In this document: positions 1 through 9,885 of the stretch, one piece after another
How the letters are laid out: the number at the start of each line of letters is the position of its first letter
How positions within the stretch are numbered: the stretch's first letter is position 1
NCBI RefSeq assembly: GCF_002379585.1
Contig: NZ_DFUE01000016.1
Span: 68,316-132,315 of the forward strand
Direction of reading: 5' to 3'
DNA: 64,000 bases
Origin: Pseudomonas sp. UBA4194
GTDB lineage: Bacteria > Pseudomonadota > Gammaproteobacteria > Pseudomonadales > Pseudomonadaceae
The notes under the pieces: model-generated
What the model was told of the DNA's origin: nothing
The model's input: the letters and a program-made list of their open reading frames with translations, nothing else
Database searches by the model: none
Made by a program: the position numbers and the translations under genes

Positions 1-30
1 GCGGGTTCTACCCGCGATGAGGCCCGCCCT
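1..30. repeat. Partial REP element at window edge
   Basis: The first 30 bases resemble the inverted form of the REP sequence seen complete near 6460-6497, with a few changes. It lies just past the 3' end of the hydrolase gene and is cut by the window edge. Confidence 0.5.
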
Positions 31-41
31 GACACCCCACA

Positions 42-698
42 TCACGACAAAAACGCCGCCACCCGATCCGCCGCCGTCTCCAGATGCTGGTCGTGGGTAA
101 ACCCCGAGGCCTTCAGCGGTTTGAGGTCATGATCGGCCGCGGTCAACCAATACAGCTCGATCTCACTGGACAACTCATACCCCGCCACCGTCTCGCTGTT
201 GCCCAGGGCATCCCGCTCGCCCTGGATGATCAAGGTCGGTGTGCGCAGGTCCGCCAAGTGCTCGACCCGGGGTTTTTCCGGCTTGCCGGCCGCATAGAAG
301 GGATACCCCAGGCACACCAGCGCATCGGCGCCCAGTTCATCCGCCAAGAGGCTGGCCATGCGTCCCCCCATGGATTTGCCGCCGATGGCCAGCTTGCCAG
401 CGACCAAAGGCCGCACCAGCGCGTACACCTGTCGCCAGCTTTCCAGCAGCACGGCCTGGGGATTGGGCGGGCGCTTGCCACCGCCTTCGCGTCGCTGAGC
501 CATGTACGGAAACTCGAATCGCACCACGCTCACGCCCCCGGCCGCCAGGCGTTGCGCCATGTCTTCCATGAACGCGCTGTCCATCGGCGCTCCTGCGCCA
601 TGGGCCAGGATCAGGCACGGTGCTTCGCTGGCCTCCTGCGCCGGATTCCACAACCACCGGTTGTCTTGCATGCGTTGCAGCCACTGATCGTCGTTCAT
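42..698 (-). CDS. Alpha/beta hydrolase, KANL3/Tex30-like family
   Basis: A 218-residue alpha/beta-hydrolase with the fold's landmarks in order: an oxyanion-region motif LAHGAGAP (about 31-38), the nucleophile elbow GKSMGG with Ser109, an acid at Asp163 in GERDALG, and a His at about 190 in ADHDLK. This matches the small KANL3/Tex30-type hydrolases of proteobacteria, whose substrate is unknown. I chose the start at MNDDQW because upstream in-frame codons read like non-coding sequence and because it gives the family's usual length. It is divergent from ccoN and shares the 274-bp promoter region with it. No signal peptide, so it is probably cytoplasmic. Confidence 0.85.
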   Translation of the reverse strand: MNDDQWLQRMQDNRWLWNPAQEASEAPCLILAHGAGAPMDSAFMEDMAQRLAAGGVSVVRFEFPYMAQRREGGGKRPPNPQAVLLESWRQVYALVRPLVAGKLAIGGKSMGGRMASLLADELGADALVCLGYPFYAAGKPEKPRVEHLADLRTPTLIIQGERDALGNSETVAGYELSSEIELYWLTAADHDLKPLKASGFTHDQHLETAADRVAAFLS

Positions 699-843
699 GC
701 CATTTCCATAGTCGATTAACACCGATGAACACAGGTAGACTCGCCCGCTTCGATAGACTTTTGACGACCCTGCGCCGCAGCCCATCAGACCGTCTAGCCC
801 AATAGTTACAAGACAATTCAATGAATCCAACCAGCGCAAATTA

Positions 844-859
844 CTGACCGATCGATCAG
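844..859. promoter_or_regulatory. Near-perfect 16-bp palindrome, possible operator
   Basis: CTGACCGATCGATCAG reads as its own reverse complement apart from one base pair. It has no loop, so it is not a terminator. It lies in the divergent promoter region between the hydrolase gene and ccoN, directly upstream of a possible -35 box. The binding protein is unknown. Confidence 0.4.
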
Positions 860-866
860 CTTTTTA

Positions 867-897
867 TTGACAATGGCAGGCCCTCTACGCCTATGAT
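867..897 (+). promoter_or_regulatory. Possible sigma70 promoter for the cco operon
   Basis: TTGACA (867-872) is followed after 19 bp by TATGAT (892-897), one mismatch from TATAAT. The spacer is longer than ideal. I saw no FNR/Anr box (TTGAT-N4-ATCAA) in the region, so this copy may be expressed independently of Anr, as ccoN1 is in P. aeruginosa. That last point is inference. Confidence 0.35.
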
Positions 898-972
898 TCC
901 ACCGCGTCAGCGAGCCATTGCCCCGCAATGATCGAATTCCAATAACTACAATCTGAACCGTGGAAGTCCTGC

Positions 973-2414
<1,442 letters not shown>

Positions 2415-2415
<1 letters not shown>

Positions 2416-3023
2416 TGAAACATCAGATCGTAGAAAAGAACATCGGCCTGATGGCTCTGTTCATGGTGCTGGCGGTCAGCGTTGGCGGCCTGACCCAGAT
2501 CGTCCCCCTGTTCTTCCAGGACGTCACCACTCAGCCCATCGAAGGCATGAAGCCGCGCAGCGCGCTGGAACTCGAAGGTCGCGACGTGTACATCGCCAAC
2601 GGCTGCGTGGGTTGCCACTCGCAGATGATCCGGCCGTTTCGTGCCGAAACCGAGCGCTATGGCCACTACTCGGTGGCCGGTGAAAGCGTCTGGGATCACC
2701 CGTTCCTGTGGGGCTCCAAACGTACCGGCCCGGACCTGGCCCGCGTCGGCGGGCGCTACTCGGATGACTGGCATCGCGCGCACCTGATCAACCCCCGCGA
2801 TCTGGTGCCGGAGTCGATCATGCCGGGCTACCCGTTCCTGATGGAGCGGCCCATCGATGCCACGCAAACGGCCAGGAAGATGCAGACCTTGCGCCGCCTG
2901 GGCGTGCCCTACAGCGATGCCGACATTGCCGGTGCCGAAGCGGCGGTCAAGGGCAAGACCGAAATGGACGCCCTGGTGGCCTATCTGCAAGGTCTGGGCA
3001 CCTTGATCAAGAGCAAGCGGTGA
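2415..3023 (+). CDS. ccoO: Cytochrome c oxidase cbb3 monoheme subunit II
   Basis: A 202-residue membrane-anchored monoheme cytochrome c of the cbb3 complex, passing electrons from CcoP towards CcoN. It has an N-terminal membrane anchor (about 10-35) and a single heme-binding CVGCH at 64-68, followed by the SQMIRPF segment typical of FixO/CcoO. The axial Met probably lies in SIMPGYPFL (about 136). The start overlaps the ccoN stop by one base, indicating translational coupling. Length is normal for the family. Confidence 0.97.
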
Positions 3024-3026
3024 GCC

Positions 3027-3227
3027 ATGGACATTCAAACGATTCGTGGCCTGGGTACCGTGGTGGTGATGGTGGCGTTCATCGGTCTGGCATTGTGGGT
3101 GTTCAGCGCCAGGCGCAAGCCGGACTTCGATGAGGCCACCCTGTTGCCGTTCGCCGACGACCCCGAAGCCGCCGCACGGGTTCACGCACAACAACAAGAA
3201 AAGCCGGACCGGAGCACCGCCCAATGA
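3027..3227 (+). CDS. ccoQ: cbb3 oxidase small subunit CcoQ
   Basis: A 66-residue protein with one transmembrane segment (about 9-27) ending in RRK, then a short charged cytoplasmic tail. CcoQ stabilises the assembled cbb3 complex. It begins three bases after ccoO and overlaps ccoP by four bases (ATGA), the standard arrangement of ccoNOQP. Identification rests on position, size and topology, since the family is short and variable. Confidence 0.9.
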   Translation: MDIQTIRGLGTVVVMVAFIGLALWVFSARRKPDFDEATLLPFADDPEAAARVHAQQQEKPDRSTAQ

Positions 3228-4216
3228 GTACCTTCTGGAGCCTGTATATCAGCGTCCTGACCCTGGGCACGCTGATCGCCATGACCTGGCTGTTGCTGTC
3301 CACCCGCAAGGGCCAGCGTCAGGACACCACCGAACAGACCGTAGGCCATACCTTCGACGGCATCGAGGAATACGACAATCCCCTGCCGCGCTGGTGGTTC
3401 ATGCTGTTCATTGCCACCATCGTCTTCGCCCTCGGTTACCTGGCCTTGTACCCTGGCCTGGGTAATTTCGCCGGCCTGGTGCCCGGCTATAAATACCTGG
3501 ACGAAGCCACGCAGACCCCCTTTACCGATGGCCAGCAGGGTTGGACCGCGGTGCATGAGTGGGAAAAGGAAATGCAGCAGAGCGAGGCGCGTTTCGGACC
3601 GATATTTGCCCGGTTTGCCGCCCTGCCTATCGAAGAGGTGGCCAAGGACCCACAGGCACTGAAGATGGGTGCGAGGCTGTTCGCCTCCAATTGTTCGGTG
3701 TGTCATGGCTCCGATGCCAAGGGCGCCTATGGCTACCCCAACCTGACCGACGATGTATGGCGGTGGGGCGGTGATCCGCAGGCCATCAAGACCAGCATTC
3801 TCAACGGCCGCATGGGCGTGATGCCCGGCTGGGGACCCGTGCTGGGCGACCAGGGCGTGACCGATGTATCGGCGTATGTGATCACCGTGCTGGGCGGTCG
3901 CTCGTTGCCGGCCGGCACCCGGGCCGACCCGACCAACGGCGCGAAGCTGTTCGCGACCACCTGCATCGCCTGCCACGGACCTCAGGGCAAGGGTAACCCG
4001 CTGTTGGGCGCCCCCGACCTGACACATCCTGAAGCGTTTATCTATGGCTCGAGCCTGGCGCAGCTGCAGCAGACCATTCGTGTCGGCCGTCAAGGCCAGA
4101 TGCCCGCACAGCAGGTGATGCAGGGCAACGATCGGGTCCACCTGCTCGCGGCCTATGTATACAGCCTGTCCCAGCAAGACGCGGACAAGCCCCAGGCAGA
4201 CGCCCCAGCGCCGTGA
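3224..4216 (+). CDS. ccoP: Cytochrome c oxidase cbb3 diheme subunit III
   Basis: A 330-residue diheme cytochrome c that receives electrons for the cbb3 oxidase on the periplasmic side. Two N-terminal membrane segments are visible (about 5-26 and 57-76). Two heme-binding motifs follow, CSVCH (157-161) and CIACH (247-251), each in its own cytochrome c domain, with candidate axial Met residues in GVMPGWG and GQMPAQ. The two-helix N-terminus matches the longer CcoP form of Pseudomonas. It overlaps ccoQ by four bases, and ccoG follows after 50 bp. Confidence 0.97.
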   Translation: MSTFWSLYISVLTLGTLIAMTWLLLSTRKGQRQDTTEQTVGHTFDGIEEYDNPLPRWWFMLFIATIVFALGYLALYPGLGNFAGLVPGYKYLDEATQTPFTDGQQGWTAVHEWEKEMQQSEARFGPIFARFAALPIEEVAKDPQALKMGARLFASNCSVCHGSDAKGAYGYPNLTDDVWRWGGDPQAIKTSILNGRMGVMPGWGPVLGDQGVTDVSAYVITVLGGRSLPAGTRADPTNGAKLFATTCIACHGPQGKGNPLLGAPDLTHPEAFIYGSSLAQLQQTIRVGRQGQMPAQQVMQGNDRVHLLAAYVYSLSQQDADKPQADAPAP

Positions 4217-4266
4217 GCGTGCGGGTATCATCAGCAGTTTTCTGAAGTCCCAGCGGATCAGCCCCC

Positions 4267-5685
4267 ATGCACAAACCCATAGAGGTCATCGACATTACCC
4301 CGGCGCCTGGCGCCGAGGTGCACCTCTATGCGCCGCGACGGCATATCTACACCCGTGCCTTCAGCGGCCTGTTTCGCAACCTGCGCAGGATTGTGGGCGG
4401 CGTACTGATGCTGCTGTATTTCGCCACCGCATGGGTCAACTGGGGCGGGCATCAGGCGGTGTGGTGGAACCTGCCGGAACGCAAGTTCTACATTTTTGGC
4501 GCAACGTTCTGGCCGCAGGATTTCATCCTGCTGTCGGGCCTGCTGATCGTGGCAGCGTTCGGCCTGTTCTTCGTGACCGTCTACGCCGGGCGAGTGTGGT
4601 GCGGCTACAGCTGCCCGCAGAGTGTCTGGACCTGGCTGTTCATGTGGTGCGAGAAAGTTACCGAAGGTGACCGCAACCAGCGCATCAAGCTCGATCAGGC
4701 CCCCTTCAGCGGGCAAAAGCTGCTGCGCAAGGCGGCCAAGCATGGCCTGTGGATCGTGATCGCCCTGGCCACGGGGCTGACTTTCGTCGGCTACTTCACT
4801 CCGATTCGGCCACTGACGGGCGAGCTGCTCACCGGGCAAGCGGATGGCTGGGCGTATTTCTGGGTGGCTTTGCTCACTGTGGCAACCTACGCCAACGCCG
4901 GCTGGCTGCGCGAGCAGGTGTGCATCCACATGTGCCCCTACGCGCGCTTTCAAAGCGTGATGTTCGACAAGGACACGCTGATCGTGTCGTACGACCCGCA
5001 GCGTGGCGAACAGCGCGGCCCGCGGCGCAAGGAAACCGATCCCAAAGCGGTCGGGCTGGGAGACTGCATCGACTGCACTATGTGCGTGCAGGTATGCCCT
5101 ACCGGTATCGACATCCGCGATGGCTTGCAGATCGAATGCATAGGCTGCGCGGCGTGTGTGGATGCGTGCGACAGCGTGATGGACAAGATGGCCTACCCAC
5201 GCGGCTTGATCAGCTACACCACGGAGCACAACCTGGCGGGCCTGAAGACCCGGCCGTTGCGCCCTCGCCTGATAGCCTATGGGGCCGTGTTGCTGGTCTT
5301 GCTGGGGGTGTTGGTGGGCGGTTTCATGACCCGGCCGCTGCTGGCACTGGATGTCAGCAAGGACCGAGCGCTGTATCGCGAGAACAGCCAGGGGCACATC
5401 GAGAACGTGTACAGCCTGAAAGTGATCAACAAGGACCAACGTGAGCACCTGTACGTTTTGCAGGCGCAAGGGCTGGCGGGCTTGCACCTGCATGGCGGGG
5501 GCGAGATTCACGTAGGGCCGGGGGAAATCGTCAACCGTGTAGTGCGTCTGTCGGTGCCGCCCGAGGAGCTGCCGGCCAGCAGCAATGAGGTCAGCTTCAT
5601 ACTGACCACGGCTGATGACGCGCAGGAACGGGTCGAGGTGCAAAGCCGCTTCAATGGCCCGGCCGGTTCGGGGGTGCGTCCATGA
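4267..5685 (+). CDS. ccoG: Cytochrome c oxidase accessory protein CcoG (FixG/RdxA)
   Basis: A 472-residue polyferredoxin-like membrane protein needed for cbb3 assembly, thought to reduce copper for delivery to the CcoN active site. Five hydrophobic segments are seen (roughly 38-58, 80-105, 158-178, 195-213, 335-358). Two 4Fe-4S motifs lie in the cytoplasmic part (about 266-305): CIDCTMCVQVCP and CIGCAACVDACD. The C-terminal third is a periplasmic Ig-like domain. It overlaps ccoH by four bases. Confidence 0.96.
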   Translation: MHKPIEVIDITPAPGAEVHLYAPRRHIYTRAFSGLFRNLRRIVGGVLMLLYFATAWVNWGGHQAVWWNLPERKFYIFGATFWPQDFILLSGLLIVAAFGLFFVTVYAGRVWCGYSCPQSVWTWLFMWCEKVTEGDRNQRIKLDQAPFSGQKLLRKAAKHGLWIVIALATGLTFVGYFTPIRPLTGELLTGQADGWAYFWVALLTVATYANAGWLREQVCIHMCPYARFQSVMFDKDTLIVSYDPQRGEQRGPRRKETDPKAVGLGDCIDCTMCVQVCPTGIDIRDGLQIECIGCAACVDACDSVMDKMAYPRGLISYTTEHNLAGLKTRPLRPRLIAYGAVLLVLLGVLVGGFMTRPLLALDVSKDRALYRENSQGHIENVYSLKVINKDQREHLYVLQAQGLAGLHLHGGGEIHVGPGEIVNRVVRLSVPPEELPASSNEVSFILTTADDAQERVEVQSRFNGPAGSGVRP

Positions 5686-6215
5686 ATCGTGAAGTCGAAG
5701 CCTGGTACAGGCATCGCTGGCCGTGGATCATCATCACCCTGCTGGCTTGCTCGGTCGGTTTAAGTCTGGCCATGGTGACCATTGCGGTGAAGCATCCCGA
5801 CACCTTGGTGAGCGACAACTATTACGAGGCCGGCAAGGGCATCAATCGTTCTCTGGATCGCGAGCTGCTGGCTCAGGCGCTGCAACTGCGCGCCGAGGTG
5901 CGTCTGGACGAGTTGACCGGCGAGGTGGACGTGCGACTCAGTGGCGACAGTCAGCCTGCTGGCCTGACCCTGAACCTGATTTCCCCGACTCAACCGGGCA
6001 AGGATCGTCAGGTCCAGCTCAAGCGCAGCGCCAGCGAGCCCGGGCGGTATGTCGGACAGCTGGATGATAGCGTGCAGGGGCGGCGTTTCGTGGAGTTGCT
6101 CGGCGAGCACGAGGGTAGTACCTGGCGTTTGTTCGAGGAAGAACAGGTGGGCGCCGAGCGTGCGCTGCAACTGGGTGATGAACCTTTGCAGGCCGCCGAG
6201 GAGCATGGGCAATGA
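5682..6215 (+). CDS. ccoH: FixH/CcoH family cbb3 assembly protein
   Basis: A 177-residue single-pass membrane protein of the FixH family, which stabilises the CcoN-containing assembly intermediate. One transmembrane segment (about 13-35) is followed by SDNYYEAGKGIN, a motif typical of FixH, and a periplasmic beta-rich domain. It is coupled to ccoG by an ATGA overlap. Unlike most pseudomonads with close ccoH-ccoI spacing, about 300 bp of REP repeats separates it from ccoI. Confidence 0.92.
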   Translation: MNREVEAWYRHRWPWIIITLLACSVGLSLAMVTIAVKHPDTLVSDNYYEAGKGINRSLDRELLAQALQLRAEVRLDELTGEVDVRLSGDSQPAGLTLNLISPTQPGKDRQVQLKRSASEPGRYVGQLDDSVQGRRFVELLGEHEGSTWRLFEEEQVGAERALQLGDEPLQAAEEHGQ

Positions 6216-6243
6216 GTGACAGCCCAAAGGTCTGGATCGACCG

Positions 6244-6497
6244 GGCCGGCCCCATCGCGGGCAGAGCCCGCTCCTACAGGGGATTTGCGGTGGATGGGGG
6301 ATTGTGGCTCGGCAGGGCCGGCGCCATCGCGGGCAGAGCCCGCTCCCACAGGGGATTTGGGGTGGATCGGGGGGTGTGGTTGGGCGGGGCCGGCGCCTTC
6401 GCGGGCAGAGCCCGTTTTTACGGGGGCGGGGTTGACCTTGAAGTTGGGTTCACCTCGATCCCCTGTGGGAGCGGGCTCTGCCCGCGATGGGGCCGGC
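6244..6497. repeat. Cluster of four REP elements between ccoH and ccoI
   Basis: Three copies in one orientation (about 6244-6282, 6315-6354, 6386-6425) share the core gcgggcagagcccg followed by ctcc(t/c)acagggg. The third has decayed at its end to gtttttacg. A fourth, inverted copy lies at about 6460-6497. The cores are imperfect palindromes and can form hairpins. The opposed end copies form a REPIN-like arrangement. The inverted copy ends about 15 bp before the ccoI start, so the hairpin would form in the ccoI leader. Confidence 0.9.
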
Positions 6498-6513
6498 AGG
6501 GGCGCCGCGAAGC

Positions 6514-8934
6514 ATGCTGACCCCCTGCTACCACTGCGGCCTCCCCACCCCACCGGGGCCGGGATTCGAAGCGTCGGTGCTGGGAGCACTCAGATCCTTC
6601 TGCTGCCCGGGCTGCCAGGCCGTGGCCGAAACCATCGTTGCCAGCGGTCTGCAGCACTATTACCAGCACCGCGACCACAGCTCCACCCATCCCGCCACCC
6701 TACCCCGCCAGCTACCGGACGAACTGGCGCTGTACGACCGCCCCGACGTCAACGCCGGCTTCGTCCAGCACCACAACAACCTCGCCGAAACCACCCTGCT
6801 GGTCGAAGGTATCACCTGCGCAGCCTGCGGCTGGCTGATCGAAAAACACCTGCTCGCCCTGCCGGGTGTCAGTGAAGCGCGCCTGAACCTGAGCAACCAC
6901 CGCCTGCACCTGCGTTGGGACGATCAGCAGCTTGCGTTGAGCCAGGTGTTCAGCGAACTGCGGCATATCGGCTACGTCGCCCACCCCTACCAGGCCGACC
7001 ACGCCGCCCAACAACTGGCCAAGGAAAACCGCCAGGCCCTGCGTCGCCTCGGCGTGGCCGGGCTGTTATGGTTCCAGGCCATGATGGCAACCATGGCCAC
7101 CTGGCCAGAATTTAACCTGGACCTGAGCCCCGAGCTGCACACCATCCTGCGCTGGGTCGCCTTGTTCCTGACCACGCCAATCGTGTTCTACAGCTGCGCA
7201 CCGATCTTCGCCGCAGCCATCCGCGACCTGCGCAGCCGCCACCTGGGCATGGACGTCTCGGTGGCGCTGGCCATCGGTGGCGCGTACCTGGCAGGCGTCT
7301 GGACCGCGATCAGCGGCCAGGGCGAGCTGTACCTGGATGCGGTCGGCATGTTCGCGCTGTTCCTGCTCAGCGGCCGCTACCTCGAGCGCCGCGCCCGCGA
7401 GCGCACCGCGCTGGCGACTGCACAGCTGGTCAACCTGCTGCCGGCCTCCTGCCTGCGCCTGGACGCTGAGGGCAACGCCCAGCGGGTGCTGCTGCGCGAA
7501 TTGCAACGGGGCGACCGGGTGCTGGTCGCCCCCGGTGCCGTGGTGCCTGCCGACGGCTGCATCGTTGCCGGCGTGTCGCAGGTCGATGAATCACTGCTCA
7601 CCGGTGAGTACCTGCCTCAGCCGCGCAGCGTGGGAGACGAAGTGGCGGCGGGCACCTTGAACGTCGACAGCCCGTTGACCGTGCGCGTCCAGGCATTGGG
7701 CGACGCCACGCGGTTGTCGGCCATCGCCCGCCTGCTGCAACGCGCGCAGAACCACAAACCGCGACTGGCCGAGATCGCCGACCGTGCCGCCAGAGCCTTT
7801 GTCCTGGCATCGCTGGTGGCGGCCGTGGTGATCGGCTTGCTGTGGTGGCAGCTGCAACCCTCTCGCGCACTGTGGGTCGTGCTGGCCATGCTGGTCGCCA
7901 CCTGCCCGTGTGCGCTGTCCCTGGCCACGCCCACCGCCCTGACCGCCGCCACCGGCAGCCTGCACACTCTGGGCCTGCTGCTGACTCGCGGCCACGTACT
8001 GGAAAGCCTGCCGACCATCGACACGGTGGTGTTCGATAAAACCGGCACCCTCACCGAAGGCCAGCTGACGCTGCGCACTGTGCACCCCTTGCAGCAATTG
8101 GATGCCGACGCCTGCCTCAACCTGGCGGCGGCACTGGAAATGCACTCCGAACACCCGATCGCCCGGGCCTTCGGTAGGTCGACGCAGCCGGCCACAGACG
8201 TCTGCAGCTTCCCCGGTCAAGGCCTGCAAGGGTGGCTGCACGGCCGTCAGCTGCGCATCGGCGAGGCACGCTTCGTTGCCGCGCTCAGCGGCCAGGCTCC
8301 CCCACCGATGCCTCCAGGGTCAGGGCAGTGGCTACTGCTCGGCGACGAGCAGGCACCCCTGGCCTGGTTGCAGCTCGACGACGCCATTCGCCAGGACGCA
8401 GCGCTGCTGCTGCAAGATTGCCGAGCCCGCGGCTGGCGTACGCTGCTGTTGTCTGGGGACAGCTCGCCCATGGTCGCCACGGTGGCTCAAATACTGGACA
8501 TCGACGAACACCACGGCGGTCTGCAACCTGAAGACAAGCTGGCCCTGTTGCAGCAATTGCAGGGCCAGGGACGCCGGGTGCTGGTGCTGGGCGACGGTGT
8601 CAACGATGCCCCACTGCTGGCCGCCGCTGATATCGGCATCGCCATGGGCAGCGGCACCGACCTGGCCAAGACCAGCGCCGACGCAGTGCTGCTGTGCAAC
8701 CGTCTGGGCAATCTGGTGCAGGCCTTTGCCCTGGCCGCCCGCACCCGCGTGGTGATCCGCCAGAACCTGATATGGGCCTGCCTCTACAACGGGCTGATGC
8801 TGCCGTTCGCCGCGCTTGGCTGGGTCACGCCCGTATGGGCCGCCATCGGCATGTCCCTGAGCTCGCTGACCGTGGTGCTCAACGCGCTCCGCCTGACCCG
8901 CCTGAAGGAGGTCCCATGCCGGCCCTGTACGTGA
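6514..8934 (+). CDS. ccoI: Copper-transporting P1B-type ATPase of cbb3 biogenesis
   Basis: An 806-residue heavy-metal P-type ATPase that exports copper for insertion into the cbb3 oxidase. In order: an N-terminal cysteine cluster (CYHCGLP about 5-11, CCPGCQ about 29-34), an HMA domain with CAAC (about 100-103), the membrane metal site CPC (about 464-466), the phosphorylated Asp in DKTGT (about 508), and the GDGVND hinge (about 692). I set the start at MLTPCYHC, since the codons before it are REP sequence. There is no good ribosome-binding site, because the REP cluster abuts the start. It overlaps ccoS by 19 bases. Confidence 0.95.
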   Translation: MLTPCYHCGLPTPPGPGFEASVLGALRSFCCPGCQAVAETIVASGLQHYYQHRDHSSTHPATLPRQLPDELALYDRPDVNAGFVQHHNNLAETTLLVEGITCAACGWLIEKHLLALPGVSEARLNLSNHRLHLRWDDQQLALSQVFSELRHIGYVAHPYQADHAAQQLAKENRQALRRLGVAGLLWFQAMMATMATWPEFNLDLSPELHTILRWVALFLTTPIVFYSCAPIFAAAIRDLRSRHLGMDVSVALAIGGAYLAGVWTAISGQGELYLDAVGMFALFLLSGRYLERRARERTALATAQLVNLLPASCLRLDAEGNAQRVLLRELQRGDRVLVAPGAVVPADGCIVAGVSQVDESLLTGEYLPQPRSVGDEVAAGTLNVDSPLTVRVQALGDATRLSAIARLLQRAQNHKPRLAEIADRAARAFVLASLVAAVVIGLLWWQLQPSRALWVVLAMLVATCPCALSLATPTALTAATGSLHTLGLLLTRGHVLESLPTIDTVVFDKTGTLTEGQLTLRTVHPLQQLDADACLNLAAALEMHSEHPIARAFGRSTQPATDVCSFPGQGLQGWLHGRQLRIGEARFVAALSGQAPPPMPPGSGQWLLLGDEQAPLAWLQLDDAIRQDAALLLQDCRARGWRTLLLSGDSSPMVATVAQILDIDEHHGGLQPEDKLALLQQLQGQGRRVLVLGDGVNDAPLLAAADIGIAMGSGTDLAKTSADAVLLCNRLGNLVQAFALAARTRVVIRQNLIWACLYNGLMLPFAALGWVTPVWAAIGMSLSSLTVVLNALRLTRLKEVPCRPCT

Positions 8935-9128
8935 TGATCCCCGCCGCGCTGCTGGTAGTGGGTGTGGCCGTGTATGTGTTCTTCTGGGCGGTGGACACCG
9001 GCCAGTACGATGACCTCGACAGCCCGAGCCATAGCATCTTGTTCGACGATCAGGACCCCAGCCATCACGCCGGGGTCGATGAGGCGGCGGGCAAGGTCAG
9101 TGAGCGACAGGAGCCGCCCCATGCTTGA
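8916..9128 (+). CDS. ccoS: cbb3-type oxidase assembly protein CcoS
   Basis: A 70-residue protein with one transmembrane segment (about 4-24) followed by AVDTGQYDDLDSP, the conserved stretch of CcoS. CcoS is needed to insert heme and copper into cbb3. A strong GGAGG lies about five bases before the start, inside the end of ccoI, and the two genes overlap by 19 bases. The next gene starts eight bases before its stop. All point to coupled translation. Confidence 0.93.
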   Translation: MPALYVMIPAALLVVGVAVYVFFWAVDTGQYDDLDSPSHSILFDDQDPSHHAGVDEAAGKVSERQEPPHA

Positions 9129-9882
9129 TCTGCTGCCACTGCTGGCGTCAGCGCTGGTGCTGGGACTGCTCGGCGGCGGGCATTGCCTGGGCATGTGCGG
9201 TGGTCTGATGGGGGCGCTGACCCTGGCCATTCCCGCCGAGCACAAACAACGGCGCATGGGTCTGTTGCTGGCCTATAACCTGGGCCGGGTACTGAGCTAT
9301 GCCAGCGCCGGGCTGATCCTGGGTCTGGCAGGCTGGGCGCTCGGCAACAGCCCGGGGTTGATGGTGATGCGCATGATCGCTGCGTCGCTGCTGGTGGCCA
9401 TGGGTTTGTACCTGGGTGGCTGGTGGCACGGCCTGACCCGTATCGAAGGGTTGGGGCGTGGCCTGTGGCGGCACATTCAGCCGCTGGCCACCCGATTGCT
9501 GCCAGTGACTAGCCTGCCTCGGGCCCTGTTGTTGGGCGCGCTATGGGGCTGGTTGCCCTGCGGGCTGGTCTACAGCACTTTGCTGTGGGCCGCCAGCCAA
9601 GGCAACGCGGGCACCAGCGCAGTGCTGATGCTGGCGTTTGGCATCGGCACCTGGCCGGTGCTGATTCTGACCGGCCTCGCGGCCCAGCGCGGTACGGCGC
9701 TGCTGCGTAGGCGCAGCGTGCGCACCACCGGCGCGGTGATCGTCATCCTGTTCGGGCTGTGGACGTTTCCCTGGCCGGGCGGGCACGGCGGGATGCAGCA
9801 TTCGACGCCGGCATCGGGGCACACCGAGCATCAACAGATGCACCACGAATCGATGCCTCATGATGCTGCAAGCCATCACTGA
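9121..9882 (+). CDS. SafE/TauE-like (DsbD-type) membrane protein of the cco cluster
   Basis: A 253-residue integral membrane protein with about six or seven helices. It opens with the GGGHCLGMCGG motif that marks the SafE/TauE-annotated, DsbD-related family found after ccoS in Pseudomonas. The paired cysteines suggest thiol-disulfide or copper handling, while the sulfite-exporter name is only a family label. A second Gly-Trp-Leu-Pro-Cys-Gly segment (about 145) is also typical. The tail is rich in His and Met, consistent with metal binding. It overlaps ccoS by eight bases and is the last gene of the cco unit here. Confidence 0.88.
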   Translation: MLDLLPLLASALVLGLLGGGHCLGMCGGLMGALTLAIPAEHKQRRMGLLLAYNLGRVLSYASAGLILGLAGWALGNSPGLMVMRMIAASLLVAMGLYLGGWWHGLTRIEGLGRGLWRHIQPLATRLLPVTSLPRALLLGALWGWLPCGLVYSTLLWAASQGNAGTSAVLMLAFGIGTWPVLILTGLAAQRGTALLRRRSVRTTGAVIVILFGLWTFPWPGGHGGMQHSTPASGHTEHQQMHHESMPHDAASHH

Positions 9883-9885
9883 GCA

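Noticed and set aside
840..972. Anr/FNR box before ccoN
   Set aside because: No match to TTGAT-N4-ATCAA is found. TTGACAATGG shares only the first half-site and fits a -35 box better.
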